The notes below the pieces were generated by a model, which worked only from the letters and a program-made list of their open reading frames with translations, was not told the DNA's origin and ran no database searches. This document shows positions 35,213 through 42,770 of a DNA stretch of 47,694 nt, in pieces. Position 1 is the first letter of the stretch, and every line of letters begins with the position of its first letter. Source of the DNA: an uncultured Collinsella sp. (GTDB lineage: Bacteria; Actinomycetota; Coriobacteriia; Coriobacteriales; Coriobacteriaceae); contig CAUDQR010000018.1 of the NCBI GenBank assembly GCA_958451615.1, positions 1 through 47,694 on the forward strand, given 5' to 3'. A program made the translations under genes and the position numbers.

Positions 35213-35568
35213 CCGCGGTCTCGTCCTACATCGCGTACGCGCGGGCGCTCAACAGGCTGGGTTGGACGCCGGCCGAGTTTGTGGTGGCGGAGTCGTTTGC
35301 CGTGCGCCTGCGCGGCATGCTGGGACGGTGTCCGGTTGCCGCCAACGGTCTGCCGCTCGTCATGGCGTTTCCACGCTGCTCTTCGGTCCATACGTGTTTT
35401 ATGGCCTATCCCATCGACATCGCCTTCATCGATCGCGACGGCAATATCCTCGCGCGCTACGAAAGCGTTCGTCCTTGGCGCACGTGCTCCTGCCCCGGCG
35501 CCTGGGCCGCACTAGAGCGTCCTTCAATCATTGTTTCGATCCCTGCTCTCCAACGCGTGCCGGCTTAA
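35209..35568 (+). CDS. DUF192-family protein at the end of the tad operon
   Basis: 119 aa. The core pattern fits DUF192: RLRGMLGR at 29-36, CSSVHTCFMAYPIDIAFIDRDGNIL in the middle, and PGAWAALE near the end. GTG 35209 overlaps the preceding stop (ATGTGA), so the two are coupled. DUF192 proteins are small secreted or cytoplasmic beta proteins of unknown role; no signal peptide here. Its place as the last gene of the pilus operon is unusual and suggests a Tad-related function (inference). Confidence 0.8.
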   Translation: MTAVSSYIAYARALNRLGWTPAEFVVAESFAVRLRGMLGRCPVAANGLPLVMAFPRCSSVHTCFMAYPIDIAFIDRDGNILARYESVRPWRTCSCPGAWAALERPSIIVSIPALQRVPA

Positions 35569-35626
35569 GAATTGGCGACAGCGGACTTTCGTCATACGAA
35601 ATTGGGTAAGATGGAGGAGAAGATGC

Positions 35627-35893
35627 ATGGATGTTGAGATCCATCCCAACGCTAAAAAGCACCTGACGGAAAAGCAGGTGCTTAGCGCTTGGCTTGCGGT
35701 TACTGAGTGCATTCGTCGCGAGTCGAAGGACGAGCCGCCGAGATGGCTTGCGATTGGATGGCTCCCAGACGGACGAAGCGTGGAGCTTGTCGCGGTCTAG
35801 CTTGTCCGTGGGTGGCTTATCATTCATGCCTTGTCTCCAGTCCAGAAGAAATTTTGGCAGGAGATTGAACAGGCTCGGCAAAGGGGTCGATGA
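35627..35893 (+). pseudogene. BrnT-like/small toxin gene interrupted by an amber stop
   Basis: The frame from ATG 35627 (GGAGG about 8 nt upstream) gives 57 residues ending in WLAIGWLPDGRSVELVAV, then TAG at 35798-35800. The same frame continues without other stops for 30 more codons (RGWLIIHALSPVQKKFWQEI) to TGA 35891-35893, which overlaps the antitoxin ATG as ATGA. The combined 88 codons look like a complete small RNase-type toxin of the kind paired with ribbon-helix-helix antitoxins, so one base change likely inactivated it. The family name is tentative. Confidence 0.7.
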
Positions 35894-36177
35894 TGGGCAA
35901 GACGTATACGGCCGCTAATGGTCAGGTTGTAACGGATGAAATGATTGACGCGTGGTGCGAGTCGTACGAGCGCGGAGAGTTTCCGGATGGCGAACACACC
36001 GTTGGTGGGATCGTGCATGGACGGCCCCCACTCTCAGGTGAGGGGACGGCAACGCTGTCGGTCAAGATTCCTCTGGGAATGAAGGAGGCCATTCGTCGAC
36101 GGGCGGCTGCCGAGGGGATGACGCCAAGTGAGTTTGCCCGTGCGGCTCTGAGCGAAAAACTTCTTGCTGCCGGCTGA
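35890..36177 (+). CDS. Ribbon-helix-helix antitoxin-like protein
   Basis: 95 aa. The C-terminal ~42 residues (ATLSVKIPLGMKEAIRRRAAAEG then MTPSEFARAALSEKL) are a ribbon-helix-helix DNA-binding domain. The N-terminal half (DEMIDAWCESYERGEFPDG) resembles the toxin-contacting part of this antitoxin class. Two starts are possible, ATG 35890 or ATG 35893; AAAGGGG lies just upstream. The toxin reading frame that would precede it by overlap is broken, so this may be an orphan antitoxin, still able to autoregulate. Confidence 0.8.
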   Translation: MMGKTYTAANGQVVTDEMIDAWCESYERGEFPDGEHTVGGIVHGRPPLSGEGTATLSVKIPLGMKEAIRRRAAAEGMTPSEFARAALSEKLLAAG

Positions 36178-36240
36178 TGCCTCTGACGTGCCGATTTATA
36201 GAACCGAGGCTGTGCTCAAAAACTTTTTTAAAATTCTCGG

Positions 36241-36268
36241 TTGACCGGAACGCGTCCTTGGTTATACT
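36241..36268 (+). promoter_or_regulatory. Promoter of tRNA-Phe
   Basis: -35 TTGACC (36241-36246), 16-bp spacer, -10 TATACT (36263-36268), 32 nt before the tRNA. Confidence 0.75.
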
Positions 36269-36300
36269 AATCAAGCCTTGAAACAAGGCACACCTCAAAT

Positions 36301-36373
<73 letters not shown>

Positions 36374-36386
36374 CCTTGAATTGACT

Positions 36387-36416
36387 AGGACCTCTGCAAA
36401 GGGGTCCTTTTCTTTT
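36387..36416 (+). terminator. Terminator of tRNA-Phe
   Basis: AGGACCTC (36387-36394) pairs with GGGGTCCT (36401-36408), loop TGCAAA, followed by a T-rich tract (36409-36416). Confidence 0.8.
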
Positions 36417-36430
36417 ATGTAGGGTTCTGC

Positions 36431-36678
36431 GGAAACTGCGTCCCGGAATTTGGCTTCAGAGTGGGATGCGTTTTCCGCTTTGAGGCCGCTTGGGAAAGCG
36501 CGACCCGGAATCCGGCGTCAGAATGGGACGTGCTTTCCTTTTGCGGCCTTTGGCGGAAACTGCGTCCCAGATCCCGCGCTCAGAACGGGATGCATTTTCC
36601 GGTTGGGCCTGCTAACGGAAAATGCGCCCCATTATTGAGCGATAGAACGGGACATGCTTTCCGGTGCCTGCCTCTGGC
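36431..36678. repeat. Four tandem 62-bp degenerate repeats, each a 46-nt hairpin
   Basis: GGAAA starts at 36431, 36493, 36555 and 36617, exactly 62 bp apart, and each unit ends in TTTCC 46 nt later (36476, 36538, 36600, 36662). Arms are of the type GGAAACTGCGTCCC ... GGGATGCGTTTTCC; units 1-3 form nearly complete 14-bp stems, unit 4 is weaker. Linkers of 16 nt contain GGCCT-like sequence. 62 is not a multiple of three, so the periodicity is not a protein repeat. Not CRISPR: the units diverge along their whole length. Confidence 0.8.
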
Positions 36679-36856
36679 GCGCGTACACACCTCATCGCAC
36701 CATCCCGAGCCCGCCTGTTCCCAGACATTCCTCCCACTTTCGCGTCACTTTACAGACCGTTCGGTCGCCTGTCCGCACACGCGGGTATACTCAAAACGAT
36801 ACTTATCCTATGCAATACGATGCGGGTTCGACCTGCATGATCCGAAGGGGGCAGTG

Positions 36857-37918
36857 ATGGAGAGGATACTCGGCGTTAATCTCTCTGGCTGGTTTATTCC
36901 CGAGCCTTGGGTGACCCCGTCGCTGTACGCGGCGACCGGTGCATCCAACGCGGCCGAGCTACAGGAGGCCATGGGTACCGCCGCCTATAACGAGCGCATG
37001 CGCCGCCATTACGAGACGTTTGTGAGCGAGGACGATTTTCGTCGCATGGCGCAGATCGGTCTCAATGCCGTGCGTCTGCCGGTGCCTTGGTATGCCTTTG
37101 GCTCACAGGAGTCCGATGCCTCCTACATATCGGTTGTCGATTACATCGACCGCGCGATTGAGTGGGCTGCCAAGTACGACATCCGCGTGCTGCTCGATCT
37201 GGCAACTGTGCCCGGTGGCCAGGGCGATTCCAACGATTCGCCCACCACGCCGGAGGCTGTTGCCGAGTGGCATTCGTCCACTAACGGCCGCCATGTCGCA
37301 CTCGACGTGCTCGAGCGCTTGGCCGATCGCTACGGCGAGGCCGAGAGCCTGCTGGGCATTGAGCTGCTGGACACGCCGCAGATGAGCGTTCGCAAGAGCC
37401 TCTTCACCATGACGGATGGCATTCCCGCTCACTACCTGCGCAATTTCTATCGCGATGCCTACGAGCTCGTCCGTTCGTATATGCCCGAGGATAAGATCGT
37501 CGTCTTCTCGTCGTCGGGGCATCCCAGCGAGTGGAAGCATTTTATGCGCGGCGCCAAGTACAAGAACGTCTACATGGACCTTCACCTGTACCATTACCGC
37601 GACGAGTATGCGCTCGACATCACGAGCCCTCGCGGGCTGACGACGGCGATTTCGCGTAACAAGCGCGAGCTTAAAGAAGCGATTTCGACTGGGTTCCCCG
37701 TGCTGGTGGGCGAATGGTCGGGCGCGGCGATCTTTGCCAACTCGTCGGTTACGCCCGAGGGCCGCAATGCCTACGAGCGCGTGTTTATCGCCAACCAGCT
37801 GGCTTCGTTTGCGCCGGCTGCCGGTTGGTTCTTCCAAACGTGGAAGACCGAGAAGCGCATTGCAGCATGGGACGCCCGCGCGGCGCTCGGTACGCTCGAG
37901 CGCGGCATGATTGAATAG
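36857..37918 (+). CDS. GH5-like glycoside hydrolase with altered acid/base residue
   Basis: 353 aa, no signal peptide, so cytoplasmic. Fold and motifs match exo-beta-1,3-glucanase-like GH5 proteins: GVNLSGWFIPEPWVTPSLY at the N terminus, GLNAVRLPVPWYAF, DLHLYHY, and the nucleophile region LVGEWSGA with Glu at 286. The position of the acid/base motif NEP reads DTP (172-174, IELLDTPQ), so the catalytic acid is missing. It may be a non-canonical or inactive carbohydrate-binding protein. ATG 36857 has AGGGGGC upstream; the upstream open frame runs through the hairpin repeats and is not coding. Followed after 6 nt by rsmI. Confidence 0.8.
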   Translation: MERILGVNLSGWFIPEPWVTPSLYAATGASNAAELQEAMGTAAYNERMRRHYETFVSEDDFRRMAQIGLNAVRLPVPWYAFGSQESDASYISVVDYIDRAIEWAAKYDIRVLLDLATVPGGQGDSNDSPTTPEAVAEWHSSTNGRHVALDVLERLADRYGEAESLLGIELLDTPQMSVRKSLFTMTDGIPAHYLRNFYRDAYELVRSYMPEDKIVVFSSSGHPSEWKHFMRGAKYKNVYMDLHLYHYRDEYALDITSPRGLTTAISRNKRELKEAISTGFPVLVGEWSGAAIFANSSVTPEGRNAYERVFIANQLASFAPAAGWFFQTWKTEKRIAAWDARAALGTLERGMIE

Positions 37919-37924
37919 GTTGAT

Positions 37925-38803
37925 ATGACGCAAAACAGCGCCCATACGGGCAAACTCTATGTGGTCGGCACGCCCATCGGCAACCTGGGTGACCTGTCCC
38001 CGCGCGTTGGCGAGGCCTTTGCCGCTGCCGATGTCATCTGCTGCGAAGACACGCGTGTGACGTCAAAGCTGCTGATGCACCTGGGCATTTCCAAGCCGCT
38101 TGTCCGTTGCGACGAGAATGTGATCGCTAGCCGCGCTGCCGGCCTGGTCGACCGTCTGCTGGCGGGGGAGACCCTCGCCTTTGCCTCGGACGCCGGCATG
38201 CCGAGCGTGTCCGATCCCGGCCAGGCGCTGGTCGAGGCGGCGCGTGAGGCCGATTTGCCCGTCGAAGTTATTCCCGGGCCCTCTGCTTGCGTCACGGCGC
38301 TTGTTTCGTCCGGCATTCCCTGCGAGCATTTTTTCTTCGAGGGCTTTTTGGGCCGAAAGCACGGCGACCGTGTGCGCCGTTTGCAGCGCCTTGCCGTGGT
38401 GCCCGGCGCACTCATCTTCTACGAGTCTCCACATCGCATCGTGGCGACGCTCGAGGCCGTGGCGGAGGTCTTTCCCCAGCGTGAGGTTGCCGTCTGCCGC
38501 GAACTCACCAAGCTGCACGAGGAGGTCTTGCGCGGGCCCGCTGACCAGCTTGCCGAGGAGCTGCGTGCTCGCGGCGAGGTAAAGGGCGAGATTGCGCTGG
38601 TCATCGCGCCGCCGAGCGAGGATGAGGAGGCCGGCATCGCGCCGGTTGGCGCTGCGGTAGCGGATCCCGACGAGGCCCTGCGCGAGGATATCCGCGCCGC
38701 GCTCGAGGAGGGGGAGCCCGCGTCTGCGGTGGCCAAGCGCCTGTCTCAGAAGTATTCGCGCCGCAAGCGCGATGTCTATGCCATGGTGCTCGATATGCAA
38801 TAG
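37925..38803 (+). CDS. rsmI: 16S rRNA (cytidine1402-2'-O)-methyltransferase
   Basis: 292 aa. Methylates the ribose of C1402 in the decoding centre with SAM. Motifs: VVGTPIGNLGDLSPR, CEDTRVTSKLL, SDAGMPSVSDPG and VEVIPGPSACVTAL, all typical of the tetrapyrrole-methylase fold of RsmI. A C-terminal ~45-residue tail (ALEEGEPASAVAKRLSQKY) is the usual RsmI extension. It starts 6 nt after the GH5-like gene. Confidence 0.95.
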   Translation: MTQNSAHTGKLYVVGTPIGNLGDLSPRVGEAFAAADVICCEDTRVTSKLLMHLGISKPLVRCDENVIASRAAGLVDRLLAGETLAFASDAGMPSVSDPGQALVEAAREADLPVEVIPGPSACVTALVSSGIPCEHFFFEGFLGRKHGDRVRRLQRLAVVPGALIFYESPHRIVATLEAVAEVFPQREVAVCRELTKLHEEVLRGPADQLAEELRARGEVKGEIALVIAPPSEDEEAGIAPVGAAVADPDEALREDIRAALEEGEPASAVAKRLSQKYSRRKRDVYAMVLDMQ

Positions 38804-38872
38804 ATGGAGGATATCCAGCCCTTGCGCTAGAATCATCCTCTGTATGCAACGTTTTTCTGGAGGACAAACCCC

Positions 38873-40474
38873 ATGGATCAAAGCAAGCCTTCGTTCTTTA
38901 TCACGACGCCCATCTACTACGTCAACGCCGATCCGCACCTGGGCACGGCTTATTCCACCATCATCGCCGACGTTCAGGCTCGCTATCGCCGTTCCGCCGG
39001 CTATAACGTCAAGTTCCTGACCGGCATGGACGAGCACGGCGAGAAGGTCGCCGAGGCCGCAGCCAAGCATGGTATGACGCCGCAGGAGTGGACCGATAGC
39101 CAGGCCCCGCACTTCAAGGAGCTTTGGAGCAAGCTCGAGATTTCCAACGACGACTTCATCCGCACCACCGAGCCGCGCCAGCATCATGCCGTGCAGTATC
39201 TGTGGGAGCGCATGAAGGAGTCCGGTTACCTGTATAAGGGCAGCTACGACGGTTGGTATTGCGTGCCTGACGAGACCTACTTCACTGATACGCAGGTCCA
39301 GAAGGGCGACGAGGAGTACGGCAGCGTCGGCCAGCATCTATGCCCCGACTGCCACCGTCCGCTTGAGCGCGTGCAGGAGGAGTCCTACTTCTTTAAGCTT
39401 TCCGCCTTCCAGGACAAGCTTCTCAAGCTCTATGACGAGCACCCCGACTTTGTCGAGCCTGCGTTCCGCATGAACGAGGTACGTAGCTTTGTCGAGGGCG
39501 GCCTTAACGACCTTTCCGTGAGCCGCACGAGCTTTGACTGGGGCATTCAGGTCCCGTTTGACGAGGGTCACGTGACCTACGTGTGGTTCGATGCGCTGCT
39601 CAACTATATGACGGCCGTCGGCTACGGTGTCGACACCGACGAGGCGCGTGCCGAGCTGGCCTATCGCTGGCCCGCGCAGTTCCACATCGTGGGTAAGGAC
39701 ATCATCCGCTTCCACTGCGTCATTTGGCCCGCCATGCTCATGGCCATCGGCGAGGCCCTGCCCGAGCACGTCTTTGCCCACGGCTTCCTGACCGTGCGCA
39801 ATGCCGAGACAGGCAAGGCCGAGAAGATGTCCAAGAGCCGCGGTAACGCCATCGCTCCGCAGGACGTTATCGACATGCTGGGCGTCGAGGGCTATCGCTA
39901 TTACTTTATGACCGACGTGGTCCCCGGCACCGACGGCGCCATCAGCTTCGATCGCATGGAGCAGGTCTACAACGCCGATCTGGCCAACAGCTGGGGCAAC
40001 CTCATTTCGCGCTCGCTCAACATGAGCGCAAAGTACTTTGACGGCTGCGCCCCGGCTAAACCGGCGTCTGCCGACGCGTTCGATAACCCGCTGGCAAAGA
40101 TTGCCGACGGTTTGGTCGAGCGCTACATGGCCAAGATGGACATGCTCGATTACGGCGGAGCCAAGGATGAGGTCATGGAGCTCATCCATGCCGCCAACCA
40201 CTACATCGAGGACTCCGAGCCCTGGGCGCTTGCCAAGGACGAGGCCAAGGCTGACGAGCTGGCATTTGTGATTTACAACCTGCTCGAGGCCATCCGCATC
40301 GCCGCCCACCTGCTGATGCCGCTCATGCCCCAGACTTCTGTCGAGGCTCTGCGCCGCCTGTCCTGTGAGGGCGAGGCCGCGAGCGACGACCTCAAGGGCA
40401 TTTGCGCTTGGGGCCTGCTTGCTGGTGGTCAGCCCGTCGAGAAGGGCGATCCGCTGTTCCCGCGTCTGGCGTAG
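38873..40474 (+). CDS. metG: Methionyl-tRNA synthetase
   Basis: 533 aa class I synthetase that charges tRNA-Met. HIGH-like motif in IYYVNADPHLGTAYSTI, KMSKS at 318-322, zinc-knob region with Cys in CVPDETYF and HLCPDCHRPL, and the helical anticodon-binding domain from about 370. It lacks the C-terminal tRNA-binding EMAP domain, as in many short MetG. Ribosome binding site TGGAGG about 11 nt upstream. No T-box is seen upstream. Confidence 0.97.
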   Translation: MDQSKPSFFITTPIYYVNADPHLGTAYSTIIADVQARYRRSAGYNVKFLTGMDEHGEKVAEAAAKHGMTPQEWTDSQAPHFKELWSKLEISNDDFIRTTEPRQHHAVQYLWERMKESGYLYKGSYDGWYCVPDETYFTDTQVQKGDEEYGSVGQHLCPDCHRPLERVQEESYFFKLSAFQDKLLKLYDEHPDFVEPAFRMNEVRSFVEGGLNDLSVSRTSFDWGIQVPFDEGHVTYVWFDALLNYMTAVGYGVDTDEARAELAYRWPAQFHIVGKDIIRFHCVIWPAMLMAIGEALPEHVFAHGFLTVRNAETGKAEKMSKSRGNAIAPQDVIDMLGVEGYRYYFMTDVVPGTDGAISFDRMEQVYNADLANSWGNLISRSLNMSAKYFDGCAPAKPASADAFDNPLAKIADGLVERYMAKMDMLDYGGAKDEVMELIHAANHYIEDSEPWALAKDEAKADELAFVIYNLLEAIRIAAHLLMPLMPQTSVEALRRLSCEGEAASDDLKGICAWGLLAGGQPVEKGDPLFPRLA

Positions 40475-40516
40475 AGACCGCGCGAGCGCCATATCGGCAA
40501 TTTGCTGTTTAGCTGT

Positions 40517-40550
40517 AAGGGCATGGCCGCCACGGTCCATGCCCTTTTGT
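40517..40550 (+). terminator. Terminator downstream of metG
   Basis: AAGGGCATGG (40517-40526) pairs with CCATGCCCTT (40537-40546); more T follow, then GTTTC. Confidence 0.85.
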
Positions 40551-40584
40551 TTCAAGACGCCGCCATCATGCTAAGGAGGCAACC

Positions 40585-41445
40585 ATGACAACTTCGCCTT
40601 TGGCAAACCCCACGGCCACCAGGGAGCTGCTGGAGGAGTTTGGCCTTGCGACCAAGCATCGCCTGGGCCAGAACTTTCTAATCGACAATCATGTGATCGA
40701 GCGTATCTGCGAGCTTGCCGAGCTTGCAGGTGACGAGCGCGTACTCGAGGTGGGTCCGGGTTGTGGAACGTTGACACTTGCGTTACTGCAGGAAGCGGCG
40801 TGCGTTACGTCCATTGAGGCCGATCCCGAGCTTGAGCCGGTGCTCGATGCCCACGCCGCCGACTATGCCAACTTCCGCTTTATCATGGGCGATGCGCTCA
40901 AGGTGACGCCGGAGCAGATTGAGCAGGCCGCCGGTGGTGAACCCACGGTGTTTGTCGCGAATCTGCCCTATAACGTGGCGGCGACGATCATTCTTCAGTT
41001 CTTCCAGACGATGCCCACGCTTAAGCGCGCTGTCGTCATGGTGCAAAAGGAGGTTGCCGATCGCATTGCCGCAGTGCCGGGCAACAAGACCTATGGCGGC
41101 TATACGGCAAAGCTCGGCCTGTATGCGCAGGTGACGGGTCGCTTTGAGGTGCCGCCGCGTTGCTTTATGCCGGCGCCGCACGTGGACTCGGCCGTCGTGC
41201 GTATCGACCGTGTTGACGGTGTGGTGCCCGAAGAACTCGATCGCGAATTTGTGGCCCGCGTGATTGACGCTGCATTTGCTCAGCGTCGCAAGACCATCCG
41301 CAATTCCATGAGCGCCAACGGTTTTGCCAAGGACGTGCTCGATGCCGCCTTTGAGGCTTGCGGTATCGCACCCACCACGCGCGCCGAGACGCTTGATGTT
41401 GCCGACTTTGTCCGTCTGGCCCAGGAGCTAATCCATGATGCCTAA
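40585..41445 (+). CDS. rsmA: 16S rRNA dimethyladenosine transferase
   Basis: 286 aa (KsgA). Dimethylates A1518 and A1519 of 16S rRNA. SAM motif LEVGPGCGTLTLAL; active-site NLPYNVA; N-terminal HRLGQNFLIDNHVIERI and C-terminal QRRKTIRNSM are typical. AAGGAGG lies about 8 nt before ATG 40585. It ends in an 11-nt overlap with the TatD gene. Confidence 0.97.
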   Translation: MTTSPLANPTATRELLEEFGLATKHRLGQNFLIDNHVIERICELAELAGDERVLEVGPGCGTLTLALLQEAACVTSIEADPELEPVLDAHAADYANFRFIMGDALKVTPEQIEQAAGGEPTVFVANLPYNVAATIILQFFQTMPTLKRAVVMVQKEVADRIAAVPGNKTYGGYTAKLGLYAQVTGRFEVPPRCFMPAPHVDSAVVRIDRVDGVVPEELDREFVARVIDAAFAQRRKTIRNSMSANGFAKDVLDAAFEACGIAPTTRAETLDVADFVRLAQELIHDA

Positions 41446-42352
41446 TGCCGAACGCGTGACGTTTACCAAGAAAAAGAAGACGGTTGCTTGTCCCGTGCCC
41501 TTGGCACCGCTTGCTGACACGCATGCGCATCTGCTTTCGTTTTGGGGCAAAGAAGTGCCCGAGACACTCGTGCGCGCCAAAGCCGCGGGCATCGACCTGT
41601 TGGTGACGGTCTTCGATCCCATTGCCGATAAGCGCAGCGTGACGGACTATAGCGACTGGCTGACGCGCGAGATTCTGCCGATGCAGGATATCCCGCAGAT
41701 CAAGTATCTTGCCGGCGTGCATCCGTATGGCGCGCCGGACTATACCGACGACGTTCACGCACAGGCCGTTGCCGCACTCGATGACCCCTTATGCGCCGGT
41801 ATTGGCGAAATCGGCCTGGACTACCACATGGACTATGACGACGACATTGCGCCGGCACCCCATAACGTGCAGATTGACTGCATGGCGCGCCAGCTCGAGC
41901 TTGCCGTGTGCCATAACGTGCCGGTGGAGCTGCATCTGCGTCACGAGGACACGGACCAGGAGCGTACCTCGCACGTGGACGCCTACAACGTGCTTCGTGA
42001 GGTGGGCGTGCCCCAGGCCGGTTGTGTGCTGCACTGCTTTGGCGAGGACCGCGCCACGATGGAGCGCTTTGTGGAGCTGGGCTGCTATATCGCCTATGGT
42101 GGTGCGGCCACCTTTAAGCGCAACGACGACGTGCGCGAGGCATTTGCGGCAACCCCACTCGATCGAATTTTGTTCGAGACGGATTGCCCGTATATGGCTC
42201 CGGAGCCCATCCGCGGTCTTGAATGCGAGCCCGCAATGATCTCCATTACGGCAAACGCGCTGGTTAACGACCGTGTCGATCGCACAGGTGAGGACCCCGA
42301 AACAATCGCGCAAGCCGCTTGGGAAAATGCCTGCAAACTTTTTCAAAAATAG
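41435..42352 (+). CDS. tatD: TatD-family metal-dependent hydrolase
   Basis: 305 aa TIM-barrel hydrolase, probably a DNase. Metal ligand motifs: LADTHAHLL (first two His), GIGEIGLDYHMD with the bridging Glu, ELHLRHED, LHCFGED, and ETDCPYMAPEP with the final Asp. Slightly longer than typical TatD, with an insertion around the second sheet. It overlaps rsmA by 11 nt, so translation is likely coupled. The frame stops 43 nt before tRNA-Leu. Confidence 0.92.
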   Translation: MMPNAERVTFTKKKKTVACPVPLAPLADTHAHLLSFWGKEVPETLVRAKAAGIDLLVTVFDPIADKRSVTDYSDWLTREILPMQDIPQIKYLAGVHPYGAPDYTDDVHAQAVAALDDPLCAGIGEIGLDYHMDYDDDIAPAPHNVQIDCMARQLELAVCHNVPVELHLRHEDTDQERTSHVDAYNVLREVGVPQAGCVLHCFGEDRATMERFVELGCYIAYGGAATFKRNDDVREAFAATPLDRILFETDCPYMAPEPIRGLECEPAMISITANALVNDRVDRTGEDPETIAQAAWENACKLFQK

Positions 42353-42355
42353 TTC

Positions 42356-42384
42356 TTGCGTTCGCGGTGGCGCTCCGTTATTCT
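42356..42384 (+). promoter_or_regulatory. Promoter of tRNA-Leu
   Basis: -35 TTGCGT (42356-42361), 17-bp spacer, -10 TATTCT (42379-42384), 11 nt before the tRNA start. Confidence 0.65.
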
Positions 42385-42395
42385 AATTCCTGCAC

Positions 42396-42482
42396 GCGGG
42401 CGTGGCGGAATTGGCAGACGCGTACGGTTCAGGTCCGTATGGGGGCAACCCCATGAAGGTTCAAGTCCTTTCGCCCGCACCA
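42396..42482 (+). tRNA. tRNA-Leu (CAG anticodon)
   Basis: Acceptor GCGGGCG/CGCCCGC, anticodon stem TACGG/CCGTA with loop TTCAGGT (anticodon CAG), long variable arm TGGGGGCAACCCCA, and T-loop TTCAAGT. Discriminator A and encoded CCA (42480-42482). The 3' end and terminator are duplicated downstream (see the element at 42465-42713). Confidence 0.95.
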
Positions 42483-42713
42483 TTAAATGAAAGAGCTCCC
42501 AGCAATGGGAGCTTTTTTGTTATGGGCCCATCGCGGGGACTTGAACCTGCGAAGGAGCGAGCGTAAAGAAAACGCGGAGCGTTTTTAGCGAGTTGACGAG
42601 TCCGCCGGCAGGCGGTCGAAGCCGGTGCGGATCCGCGAAGCGGATACGCGGACGTCCTTTCGCCCGCACCATTGATTGAAAGAGCTCCCAGCAATGGGAG
42701 CTTTTTTGTTATG
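42465..42713 (+). mobile_element. tRNA-Leu-associated element: duplicated tRNA 3' end plus terminator around a hairpin-rich core
   Basis: The 60-nt segment 42465-42524 (tRNA 3' end from GTCC, CCA, terminator) recurs at 42654-42713 with two mismatches. Between them, 42525-42653 (129 bp) begins with an inverted, degenerate tRNA 3' end: GGACTTGAACCT (42537-42548) is the reverse complement of this tRNA's T-arm. The core 42551-42652 matches the element at tRNA-Arg at about 90 of 102 positions, without gaps. It contains three hairpins: AAAACGC-GGA-GCGTTTT, CCGCC-GGCA-GGCGG and ATCCGC-GAA-GCGGAT. No credible ORF. Interpreted as a small non-autonomous insertion or tRNA-linked RNA; the mechanism is unknown. 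Confidence 0.75.
42494..42518 (+). terminator. Terminator of tRNA-Leu (first copy)
   Basis: AGCTCCCA (42494-42501) pairs with TGGGAGCT (42506-42513) around GCAA; six T follow. An identical second copy lies at 42683-42707. Confidence 0.9.
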
Positions 42714-42770
42714 CACGATCTCCTTGGACGGGTATCCTAATGCCAACGTGTGCCTATCAGAGGAGAGACC

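Noticed and set aside
36431..36678. Possible CRISPR array
   Set aside because: Period is 62 bp, but repeats are degenerate over their full length with no unique spacers and no cas genes; the units are hairpins.
36461..36856. N-terminal extension of the GH5-like protein through the repeats
   Set aside because: The translation is Arg/Cys/His-rich noise over the hairpin array; homology and a start with upstream purines begin at 36857.
42461..42694. 77-codon minus-strand ORF across the tRNA-Leu element
   Set aside because: It is made of tRNA and terminator sequence read backward, with the duplicated ends giving a false repeat in the translation.
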